A stretch of DNA of 24,543 nt. Source: an uncultured Kiritimatiellota bacterium (GTDB taxonomy: Bacteria; Verrucomicrobiota; Kiritimatiellia; RFP12; UBA1067). A program made the translations under genes and the position numbers. The notes beneath the pieces were generated by a model. It did not search any database and was not told the DNA's origin. It worked only from the letters and a program-made list of their open reading frames with translations. Where the stretch lies: positions 1 to 24,543 of the forward strand of contig CAKUCX010000049.1 in assembly GCA_934643865.1 (NCBI GenBank), in the 5' to 3' direction. Below, one piece after another: positions 1 to 10,287 of the stretch; the first letter of the stretch is position 1; each line of letters starts with the position of its first letter.

Positions 1-260
1 CCGGGGACGTCGGCCCCTACCACGCCACACCCGCGCGCACCCCATGGTCGGGCGCGACGTCCCCGGCGCGCCGCGCCCACGGGGACGCCCACGGGGATGC
101 CCACGAGAACGCGGGCCGCCGGGGACGTCGGCCCCTACCACGCCACACGCCCGCGCGCACCCCATGGTAGGGCGCGACGTCCCCGGCGCGCCGCGCCCAC
201 GGGGACGTCCACGGGGACGCCAACGGGGACGCGGGCCGCCGAGGACGTCGGCCCCTACCA
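1..260. repeat. REP/REPIN-like hairpin repeat array, about 2.2 units of 118-120 bp
   Basis: The array alternates two inverted forms of one hairpin element. Plus-orientation copies lie at 1-22 (cut by the window edge), 113-140 and 233-260; minus-orientation copies lie at 45-72 and 165-192. Each has a 6-bp stem, a 10-nt loop (ccggggacgt on the plus copies) and a ctacca flank, so the other strand reads tGGTAG just 5' of the stem. Plus copies have stem GGGCCG/CGGCCC; minus copies, read in the same sense, have GGCGCG/CGCGCC, so both keep full pairing. Two changes are visible: 242 is A in the last loop, and the first minus copy has GTCG instead of GTAG. Neighbouring plus and minus copies could also pair with each other as a roughly 30-bp imperfect long hairpin. 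The last copy ends 6 nt after the nifJ stop codon. I see no protein gene here. The REP/REPIN interpretation is an inference. Confidence 0.85.
79..234 (+). repeat. 12-bp tandem sub-repeats inside the array
   Basis: Two blocks of three degenerate 12-mers built on acggggacgYcc link a minus-orientation hairpin to the next plus-orientation hairpin. The first block is 79-90, 91-102 and 103-114; the second is 199-210, 211-222 and 223-234. Their core (cggggacg) matches the loop of the hairpin element, so they may have arisen by slippage or partial duplication of that loop. The bases between the two blocks (115-198) are hairpin elements and spacer. Confidence 0.75.
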
Positions 261-266
261 GATGGA

Positions 267-3860
<3,594 letters not shown>

Positions 3861-3867
3861 GAACTAA

Positions 3868-3930
3868 TCTCCTTTGGGAGGTGTGAGAAATTTTCCGTAT
3901 ATTATGGCACACAACCCCAAAGTTAGACAA
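3868..3930 (-). promoter_or_regulatory. nifJ promoter and ribosome binding site
   Basis: Read on the minus strand: -35 TTGTCT (3925-3930), an 18-nt spacer, then -10 CATAAT (3901-3906) preceded by TGC, an extended -10 arrangement. The Shine-Dalgarno AAGGAGA is at 3868-3874, 7 nt before the ATG. The leader would be about 35 nt. This is a sequence match to the sigma-70 consensus only; no operator or riboswitch fold is evident. Confidence 0.6.
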
Positions 3931-3971
3931 CGGTAATTTCTTGGTCCGGGCCCATCCGCCCGCCTGCTTGC

Positions 3972-6476
3972 TCAATCCGCCACGTCCTGCCACACGGCCG
4001 ACAGCAGCCCGCCGGACGCTTCGTTCCAGACCGTCGGACACCAGAGCCGCTGCGCGAGGACGACGCCGTCGGCCTTCTCCGGGCCAAAGGCGGGGCGGAT
4101 CGACGTCGTCACCTCGACCGTCAGGCGCACCGTCCGCCCGATGCAGTCCTGCGGCATGTCCCATGCAAACGGCCCCACGCTCTGCGTCCCCAGATCCCGC
4201 CCGTCCACGCGGACACGCGCCACGAGCCCGCCCGTCTCCAGCTTGAGCCGCGGCCCGTCGACGCGCACCTCCGCCGTGTACGCGACCGTGCCCGCGTAGT
4301 CGCCGAGCCCCAGGTCAGCCAAGGAGGCCAGGCGCGCGGTCGATGCCGGAGGCGCCAAGAGTCCCCCCTCCGGCGCCGCGAACGTCCCCGCGAGCCACAG
4401 GACCGGCAGGAACACGCTATTGTCCGCACGCCCTTCCAGGCGCAGCTCGTGGACGCCCGGCTCCAGCGTGAAGGGGTCTGACGCGCCGTAGACCGGCGCG
4501 TAGGCATAGGGGGCGTCCTCGGCCGGCCGCCGCGCAGCCACAGGCGCGCCATCGACAAACACCCGCACCGCATTCGTCGGATAGTTGCAGACGAGCCAGC
4601 GCGCGTCGCGAATCGGCTCCCGGACGACGACGCGCGCCACATGGTTCGACGCGAACCAGATGCGCTTGAGGTTCGGCTTCCGCAAGGCGAGCGTCCACGA
4701 CGCCGCCCGAACGGCCCCCCGCACGCGGCCCTGCCGCCCGTTCGGCTCGTTCGTCCCGAAGAAGGCCCGCCCGCCCGCCGGCAGGTCGAAGGCGGGCCGC
4801 GCCCCTAGGCGCAGTCCCGTGCGCGCCCGCGTCGCGAGGTCAAGGACAACGCCCGTCCCGTCGGCGTAGCGCCGCACAAGGAGCCCTTCCGCCACGCGCC
4901 CATCGGCCTCCGTCACGCGCCACGACCCGTCCGTGACGGCATACAGCCACTCCAGAACCTCCGCCGCGTCCGCGAAGGCGCGCGCGCGCCGCTCCTCGAC
5001 GATGCCGCCGTCCTTGAAGGAGAAGACGTAGGGCAGGTCGCTCGCCTCGTCCTCCTGGATCAGCTCGAAGGAGATCTGCCCCCACGCGAGGCCCTGAACG
5101 AGCGGGACGAGCGGCGGATTCTTCTCCTGCGGGGCCCGCCGCCCGAGCGCGAGCCGCCCGAACAGCCGCTGGGGATAGCGCACGGCGACTTCGCGGACGA
5201 ACCGCTTGCGGCTCCACGCGGCGGCACGGGCCGCCTCCGCATGCAGGTCGGCGAGCATGTCGAAGTACGGCTGCGTAGGCGACATGAACATGCCATAGCC
5301 ACCCTTCTCCAGGAAACCGCGCGCCGTGAGGTGGTAGAGCGACGAGAAGTACGTGTCCATGCCGTAGAGGGCGCTCGTCCAGATGCGCTGCGCCAGCTGC
5401 GGAACGGTCAGGTCCATGGGACCGAGCGCAAACAGCTCGATGCCGCCGTGGCAGGAGAGGCGCGTGCCCGGCGCGGAGCGGCGCTCGATGCCGTACTGGG
5501 CGGTCGCATAGGTCAGCCACTCGCTCCTGCGCCCCAAGTCCGCGCCGATCTTGTCCATTCCCGGAAGGGTCAGGCCGCAGACCGTGTTCAGCGGAAGCCC
5601 GTTGTAGGAGCAAGCGTCCAAGGGGTTGCCTTCCGCGATCATGTGCCCGCACAGCTCGATGCCCATCTTCCGGCACCAGCGCGCGATCTGGTCGAAGAAG
5701 GCATGGCGGAACTGAAGCCCCTTCAGTTCGGTGTAGAGTTCCCAGACCGCGACCTTCCGCGCATCGCGGAGCGCCTCTTCGACATCCGCCCGAAAGGCGC
5801 GCCCCGTGCGGGCCCGATACTGCTCTTCGAGCTCCGGCCACCACCGGAATGTCACGACGGGCTTCGTGCCGTCCCAGTGCATGGCCGACGGGTGCGCCGG
5901 CTCGTCCGTGAAGATGCCCTTGATCGTCCCGTCCTTGAAGTAGGGTGTGAAGCGCGCCTCGTACACCCAGTGGGTCAGTGCGATGAAGCGGCGAATCGCC
6001 TCCTCATGGTAGGCGTTGACGTCGAAATACGGATCGTACATCGAGAGCTTGTCGTTGAACTTGCGCTCCCATGAGAACGATCCGTCGGCGTTCTTCCGCA
6101 CGGCGCATTCGCTGTAGGTCCATTCGCCGTTCTCCATCGGCACGCGCCCCTTGCAGCTGCCGCTCGGCCAGTTGTATTCGTCGTAGAGCCAGACGTGCCC
6201 CCCGCACGCCTTCGCCTCCTTGAGAAACGCGCCGACGAACGCGAGCCACTCCTCGCCCATGTACTCCAGTTCCAGCCCGCTCCGGGGATAGATTATCCAC
6301 TGGCTGAACCCGGCACGGCGCGAGCGCGCAACGATCTCGGCGGCCTCCGACGGCCCCGGACGCCCCGAAATCGCCGTAAAAAGGACTAGCGGCGACGCGA
6401 CGTCCCGGGCGAACGCGGCCCCGGCCGCCGCCACGAGCAGCACGGCCGGCAACACGATCTGGATACGTTTTTTCAT
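3972..6476 (-). CDS. Secreted glycoside hydrolase, GH106 (alpha-L-rhamnosidase)-like
   Basis: A predicted 834-residue exported enzyme acting on plant or host glycans. Residues 1-23 form a signal peptide (MKKR, then a hydrophobic Leu/Val/Ala stretch ending AFA). The catalytic half looks like a TIM barrel: LYDEYNWPSG (about 97-106) and KGIFTDEP (about 186-193) resemble acidic motifs of GH106-like enzymes, and Glu100, Asp191 and Glu192 are candidate catalytic or binding acids. The C-terminal 250 residues look like beta-sandwich, galactose-binding-like modules, as is common in this group. The start at 6476 puts the signal peptide at the very N-terminus, with AAGGGAA and AGGAGG just upstream; the frame stays open to 6917 but that extension lacks a start with these signals. 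It is divergent from the sialate esterase, with 154 bp between the starts. The family assignment is from motif memory; an uncharacterised GH-A type hydrolase is the main alternative. Confidence 0.65.
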   Translation of the reverse strand: MKKRIQIVLPAVLLVAAAGAAFARDVASPLVLFTAISGRPGPSEAAEIVARSRRAGFSQWIIYPRSGLELEYMGEEWLAFVGAFLKEAKACGGHVWLYDEYNWPSGSCKGRVPMENGEWTYSECAVRKNADGSFSWERKFNDKLSMYDPYFDVNAYHEEAIRRFIALTHWVYEARFTPYFKDGTIKGIFTDEPAHPSAMHWDGTKPVVTFRWWPELEEQYRARTGRAFRADVEEALRDARKVAVWELYTELKGLQFRHAFFDQIARWCRKMGIELCGHMIAEGNPLDACSYNGLPLNTVCGLTLPGMDKIGADLGRRSEWLTYATAQYGIERRSAPGTRLSCHGGIELFALGPMDLTVPQLAQRIWTSALYGMDTYFSSLYHLTARGFLEKGGYGMFMSPTQPYFDMLADLHAEAARAAAWSRKRFVREVAVRYPQRLFGRLALGRRAPQEKNPPLVPLVQGLAWGQISFELIQEDEASDLPYVFSFKDGGIVEERRARAFADAAEVLEWLYAVTDGSWRVTEADGRVAEGLLVRRYADGTGVVLDLATRARTGLRLGARPAFDLPAGGRAFFGTNEPNGRQGRVRGAVRAASWTLALRKPNLKRIWFASNHVARVVVREPIRDARWLVCNYPTNAVRVFVDGAPVAARRPAEDAPYAYAPVYGASDPFTLEPGVHELRLEGRADNSVFLPVLWLAGTFAAPEGGLLAPPASTARLASLADLGLGDYAGTVAYTAEVRVDGPRLKLETGGLVARVRVDGRDLGTQSVGPFAWDMPQDCIGRTVRLTVEVTTSIRPAFGPEKADGVVLAQRLWCPTVWNEASGGLLSAVWQDVAD

Positions 6477-6541
6477 TTCCCTTGTTTCCTCCTGCGCGGG
6501 CGACCGCGATGTGTGGGCGCCGCGCGCCCTGCGGCCGTGCG

Positions 6542-6571
6542 CACTGTACCAAATCCCGCCCGAGCGCGCAA
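6542..6571 (-). promoter_or_regulatory. Candidate promoter of the GH106-like gene
   Basis: On the minus strand: -35 TTGCGC (6566-6571), an 18-nt spacer, -10 TACAGT (6542-6547) preceded by TGG. The -35 is identical to the one proposed for rpsB. The -10 is weaker than the others in this window. It lies back to back with the esterase promoter in the 154-bp divergent region. Confidence 0.4.
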
Positions 6572-6594
6572 ACGGCCCCGCCCGCAAACTGCGC

Positions 6595-6623
6595 TTCTCA
6601 GCGCGCCGGAGGTATGGTATACT
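6595..6623 (+). promoter_or_regulatory. Esterase promoter, probably giving a leaderless mRNA
   Basis: -35 TTCTCA (6595-6600), a 17-nt spacer, -10 TATACT (6618-6623) preceded by TGG (extended -10). Only 7 nt separate the -10 from the ATG at 6631, so the expected start of transcription falls on or next to the A of the start codon. The only purine-rich SD-like sequence (ggagg, 6608-6612) lies upstream of the -10 and would not be in the message. Confidence 0.6.
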
Positions 6624-6630
6624 TCGCGCT

Positions 6631-8115
6631 ATGAAAGCAAACATCCTCGCTCTCGCGCTGGCGGCCTTCGCCGCCGCGCCCCTTGCCGCCGAGCTCGTGC
6701 CGGCGGCGCTCTTCAACCACAACATGGTCCTCCAGCGCGACAGGAAGGTCGCGGTGTGGGGCACGGCGGACGCCGGTGCGGACGTGACGGTCGCCTTCGC
6801 GGGCGCGACCGCCAAGGGCCGCGCGGGCGCGGACGGCCGCTGGCGCGTCGACCTGCCGCCCATGCAGGCGGACGCGACGCCGCGCGCGATGACGATCTCC
6901 TCCTCGAAGGGCGACACGCTCGTCTACACGAACGCGGTCGTGGGCGAGGTGTGGCTCTGCGGCGGCCAGTCGAACATGACGTTCGCGATGTGGCCGCGGC
7001 CGAGCGTCGGCCAGCACGCGGGGCGCGAGCGCAACGGCTACTACGACATCATGCTCACGGACGCGCCGGCCGTGCGCGGCGTCCACATGCCCTGCTGCTG
7101 GAGCGCCGAGCCGAAGGGCCACGCGCGCCTCGACTGGTTCGCGTTCACGCCCGGCAACGGCGGCAACTTCTCCGGCGCGGCGTGGCACTACGCGATGCGC
7201 CTCCACCGCGCGCTCAAGGTCCCCGTGGGCGTGATCGAGAGCGCCTGGGGCGGTTCCTGCATCGAGACGTGGATTCCGCCCGCCGCCTACGCCGCCTCGA
7301 AGAGCTTCAAGGACCTCGCGACGCGCCCGATCCGCACGGAGCCGAACGAGCAGGAGAAGGCGCACCAGAAGAAGACGGGGCGCGGCCCGAGCCTCCACCA
7401 GCAGCCGCGCGCGTGCTGGAACGCGATGATCCACCCGCTCGCGCCCTACGCCCTGCGCGGCGCGATCTGGTACCAGGGCTGCACGAACCGCGGCAAGTGG
7501 CGGGAATACTACGAGATGCTGGAGACGCTGCGGGCCGGCTGGGGCGCCGCGTTCGAGTGCCCCGACATGCCGTTCTTCCTCTGCCAGATCGCCCCCTACG
7601 GCTACACGAGCGAGGAGAGGGACAACGGCGAGACGCAGATCCGCGAGGAGATGGCGCGCTTCGCGCGCGACTACGCGCCGCGCGCGGGCCTCGCCGTGCT
7701 GTCGGACGTGGGCGAGATCGACAACATCCACCCCGGCGACAAGCGCACGGTGGGCACGCGCCTCGCCGCGCTCGCCCTCAACCGCCTCTACGGCTTCGCG
7801 CAGCTGAAGTGCGACGCGCCGGAACTGGACGCCGCCACCGTGGCGGCGGACGGCCGGACGGTCACGCTCACGTTCCGGAACGTCGAGGACTGGTGCCTCA
7901 ACGGGACCTACCAGCCGCGCTTCGAGCTGGCGGGCGCGGACGGGGCGTACGTCCTCGTCAAGAGCCGCGCCGTCCCGAAGACGAACCGCGTGGAGCTGAC
8001 GGTGCCCGACGGGCTCGTGCCGAAGCGCGTCGCCTACATGCGCAAGAGCTGCGTCCACGGCTTCCTGAAGAACGAGGCGGGCCTGCCGCTCGGGCCGTTC
8101 CGCAGGGACCTCTAG
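6631..8115 (+). CDS. Secreted sialate O-acetylesterase (SASA/SGNH-type)
   Basis: A predicted 494-residue exported esterase that removes O-acetyl groups from sialic acids or other acetylated glycans, exposing them to glycosidases. Residues 1-20 form a signal peptide (MKANILALALAAF...AAPLAA). The family N-terminus is present (LFNHNMVLQRD), followed by the catalytic Ser block GGQSNM with Ser114, the IESAWGG block, WYQG, and a C-terminal DNIHPGDK that supplies the Asp-His pair. The length fits the SIAE-like SASA family. The start at 6631 places the signal peptide correctly and abuts the promoter. The methyltransferase gene follows after 10 nt, suggesting co-transcription. The true substrate could be acetylated xylan or pectin rather than sialic acid, since this family is annotated broadly. 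Confidence 0.88.
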   Translation: MKANILALALAAFAAAPLAAELVPAALFNHNMVLQRDRKVAVWGTADAGADVTVAFAGATAKGRAGADGRWRVDLPPMQADATPRAMTISSSKGDTLVYTNAVVGEVWLCGGQSNMTFAMWPRPSVGQHAGRERNGYYDIMLTDAPAVRGVHMPCCWSAEPKGHARLDWFAFTPGNGGNFSGAAWHYAMRLHRALKVPVGVIESAWGGSCIETWIPPAAYAASKSFKDLATRPIRTEPNEQEKAHQKKTGRGPSLHQQPRACWNAMIHPLAPYALRGAIWYQGCTNRGKWREYYEMLETLRAGWGAAFECPDMPFFLCQIAPYGYTSEERDNGETQIREEMARFARDYAPRAGLAVLSDVGEIDNIHPGDKRTVGTRLAALALNRLYGFAQLKCDAPELDAATVAADGRTVTLTFRNVEDWCLNGTYQPRFELAGADGAYVLVKSRAVPKTNRVELTVPDGLVPKRVAYMRKSCVHGFLKNEAGLPLGPFRRDL

Positions 8116-8125
8116 GCGGGGCGCG

Positions 8126-9298
8126 ATGGCGACGGGCAGAAAGACCCGAAGGGAGCAGGGTACACAGACGGCGGACGGAGCGGTCGCCGTCAACGGCAAG
8201 CGGCTCACCTACGCGGAAGCCCTCCTGCTGGAGGCCGTGCGCGCCGCGCCCCCGCAGGCGGGACGCGTCCTCGTCGCCGGCAACCGCAGCGGCGTCGTGG
8301 TCGCAGAGGCGCTGCACGCCTGGCCGCAGGCGCACGTCGCGGCACATGTCTTTGACGCCCATCATGCGCGCGCGATCCGCGCGCACCTCGCCACGTGCGG
8401 CGGCCCGGCCGGCGAAGTCCTCTGCGCGCCTCAGGTCGGCACGGGCTACGACGCCGCGCTGTTCATGACGACGCCGCGCTCGATGCCGGCCGAGCTTGTC
8501 CTCGACCAGCTGCAGGACATCTACCTGTCGCTTGCGGAGGGCGGACGTCTCCTCGCGGCGTTCGAGGGCGACGCCGACACCGCCTTGAAGACGATGCGCC
8601 TCGTCTGGCCGGCCGTCCACGTCGCGCGCAAGGCGAAGCACGCCATTCTCTTCCGCGCCGAACGGAAGGGCGCGCTCAAGAAAGTCCGCACCTTCGCGTC
8701 CAGCTGGGAGGCGAGCGTGCCGGGCGGACGGGCGCTGACGTTCACGTCGCTTCCGGGCTGCTTCTGCCATCGCCGCGCGGACGACGGCGGGCTTGCCCTC
8801 GCGGAAGTGGCCGCCCGCGAAGTCGAGGCATGGGCGGCGCAGGGTGCCTCCCGCCTGAGCCTCCTCGACATGGGTTGCGGATGCGGCCTCGTGGGCCTTC
8901 TCGTCGCCGACGCCTGGCGTCGTGCGACGTCCCAATCCCCCCACGCCGCCCCGCCCGCCCTCACCCTCGTCGATTCGCACGCCCGCGCCATCGAGGCGGC
9001 GCGCCTCAACGCGGAGCGGGCGAGCCTCCCGGCGGAGTTCATCCTCGCGGACGATGGGCTGCCGCGCGGGCGCGTGGGGGCGTTTGACCTCTTCGTCGGC
9101 AACCCGCCCTACTACAGCGACTATCGCATTGCCGACGTCTTCCTCGAAACGGCCTACCGCGCACTCCGTCCGGGCGGCGTCTGCCTCACGGTCGTCAAGA
9201 CGGCGACGGGGCTGCTCCCCCTTCAGGAGACGTATTTCAAGTCCGCCGAAGTGGTCAGGCGCCGCGGCTACTGCGTTCTCCGCTCCGTCCGCGCCTGA
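8126..9298 (+). CDS. Class I methyltransferase, RsmC/RlmG-like rRNA guanine-N2 type
   Basis: A 390-residue cytoplasmic SAM-dependent methyltransferase with the two-domain plan of RsmC/RlmG (16S m2G1207 or 23S m2G1835 enzymes). The N-terminal half is a degenerate methyltransferase-like domain without a glycine-rich SAM loop. The C-terminal half has motif I LLDMGCGCGLVG (about 247-258), an acidic LVDSH after the next strand, and the catalytic VGNPPY at about 325-330, the NPPY/F motif typical of N-methylation of exocyclic amines. The ATG at 8126 follows the esterase stop by 10 nt with a G-rich aggcgggg upstream. It is linked to a glycan esterase only by position; no functional link is apparent. 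Which rRNA base it modifies cannot be decided from sequence alone. Confidence 0.8.
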   Translation: MATGRKTRREQGTQTADGAVAVNGKRLTYAEALLLEAVRAAPPQAGRVLVAGNRSGVVVAEALHAWPQAHVAAHVFDAHHARAIRAHLATCGGPAGEVLCAPQVGTGYDAALFMTTPRSMPAELVLDQLQDIYLSLAEGGRLLAAFEGDADTALKTMRLVWPAVHVARKAKHAILFRAERKGALKKVRTFASSWEASVPGGRALTFTSLPGCFCHRRADDGGLALAEVAAREVEAWAAQGASRLSLLDMGCGCGLVGLLVADAWRRATSQSPHAAPPALTLVDSHARAIEAARLNAERASLPAEFILADDGLPRGRVGAFDLFVGNPPYYSDYRIADVFLETAYRALRPGGVCLTVVKTATGLLPLQETYFKSAEVVRRRGYCVLRSVRA

Positions 9299-9313
9299 CG
9301 TCCGCGCCGGCTT

Positions 9314-9368
9314 CCGAAACGAAAAACGCCACCCCCTCGCGGAGACGGCGTTTTCTTTCCCGTTTCGG
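9314..9368. terminator. Bidirectional rho-independent terminator
   Basis: Nested inverted repeats sit between the convergent methyltransferase and tsf genes. The outer stem is ccgaaacg (9314-9321) with cgtttcgg (9361-9368). The inner stem is aaaacgcc (9323-9330) with ggcgtttt (9347-9354). T-rich tracts follow the inner stem on both strands (ttttctttcc on plus, tttttcgtttc on minus), so it can stop transcription from both sides. Confidence 0.88.
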
Positions 9369-9376
9369 CCCGCGCC

Positions 9377-10213
9377 TCAGGCGCCGAGCTGGAAGCGCAC
9401 GAAGCGCTTCACCGTGATCGGCGCGCCGACGGCCTTCGCGACGCCGTCGAGGTACTTCTCCACCGAGAGGTCGCCGTCCGCCACGTAGTCCTGCTTCAGG
9501 AGGCAGATCTGCGTGCAGAACTTGGCGGCCATGCCCTTCTTGATGCCGACGAGCGCCTGCTCGGGCGGCAGCTTGCCCTTCTGCTCCTTGAGCGCGTTGA
9601 GCTTGATCTCAAGCTCCGCGTCGATCTCGGCCTGGGGCACGTCCTCGGGCTTGATGTACTTCGGGGCGTTCGCGGCGATCTGGAGGCACACCATGTGGGC
9701 CGCCTCGGCGAGTTCCGGCGCGTCGGCCTTCTCGCAGCCGAGCTCCACGAGGACGCCGATCTTGCCGCCCATGTGGATGTAGCCGCTCAGCACGCCCGCG
9801 CCGTCGAGCGCATAGCGCTCCTGGCGGCGGATCTTCACGTTCTCGCCCGTCTTCGTGAGCAGCATCTTGTAGTCGTCGGCCAGCGTCTCCTCGATGTTCT
9901 TTCCTTCGAGCGCGACCTGCGCCGCGTGCGCGCAGAACGCCTTGTAGGCGTCCGTGTTGGCGACGAAGTCCGTCTCGCAGTTGACCTCGGCGAGTGCCAT
10001 CGCCTTGTTGTCGGCGGCCGTCGCGAGGGCGATGACGCCCTGCTTCGACTCCTTGTCGACGCGCTTGGCGGCGACGGCGAGGCCCTTCTCGCGGAGGTAC
10101 TTGACCGCCTCGTTCATGTCGCCGTTCGTGGCGGTGAGCGCCTCCTTGCACGCGCCCATGCCGGCGGCGGTCGCTTCGCGGAGTTCCTTGATCTGTGCAA
10201 TTGTGATGGCCAT
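9377..10213 (-). CDS. tsf: Translation elongation factor Ts
   Basis: EF-Ts, the guanine-nucleotide exchange factor that recycles EF-Tu-GDP to EF-Tu-GTP. The 278-residue protein starts with the N-terminal UBA-like module (MAITIAQIKELREATAAGMG) and contains the conserved NCETDFVAN block (about 78-86) of the EF-Tu-contacting core. The length is close to the usual 280-290 residues. GGAGAG lies about 7 nt before the ATG at 10213. It follows rpsB in the usual rpsB-tsf order; pyrH and frr, which often come next, are absent, and a terminator closes the operon. Confidence 0.97.
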   Translation of the reverse strand: MAITIAQIKELREATAAGMGACKEALTATNGDMNEAVKYLREKGLAVAAKRVDKESKQGVIALATAADNKAMALAEVNCETDFVANTDAYKAFCAHAAQVALEGKNIEETLADDYKMLLTKTGENVKIRRQERYALDGAGVLSGYIHMGGKIGVLVELGCEKADAPELAEAAHMVCLQIAANAPKYIKPEDVPQAEIDAELEIKLNALKEQKGKLPPEQALVGIKKGMAAKFCTQICLLKQDYVADGDLSVEKYLDGVAKAVGAPITVKRFVRFQLGA

Positions 10214-10242
10214 GATAAAACTCTCCAATTCTTCTTGTGTGT

Positions 10243-10277
10243 GGGGGGGGGGGGGCGGGGGAGCGCGCGCTCCCCCG
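10243..10277. promoter_or_regulatory. rpsB-tsf spacer: perfect 22-nt palindrome plus 13-base homopolymer
   Basis: 10256-10277 is a perfect palindrome, arms cgggggagcgc and gcgctcccccg. On the plus strand it is preceded by 13 consecutive G at 10243-10255, so the rpsB-tsf message would read hairpin, then a run of 13 C, then the tsf ribosome binding site. No U tract follows the stem, so this is not a standard intrinsic terminator. It could act as an attenuator, RNA processing site or stability element, or be neutral. The homopolymer is also an error-prone spot for sequencing. Confidence 0.6.
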
Positions 10278-10287
10278 TCCGTTGCGG

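Noticed and set aside
1..260. CRISPR array
   Set aside because: Units are 118-120 bp with near-identical interiors and alternating inverted hairpins rather than short direct repeats with unique spacers; no cas genes.
3947..3962. Small hairpin cgggc/gcccg as a terminator for the GH106-like gene
   Set aside because: Only five base pairs and no T-rich tract after it on the minus strand.
6477..6917. N-terminal extension of the GH106-like gene up to 6917
   Set aside because: It would run antisense through the esterase promoter and signal peptide and would bury a clear signal peptide beginning at 6476.
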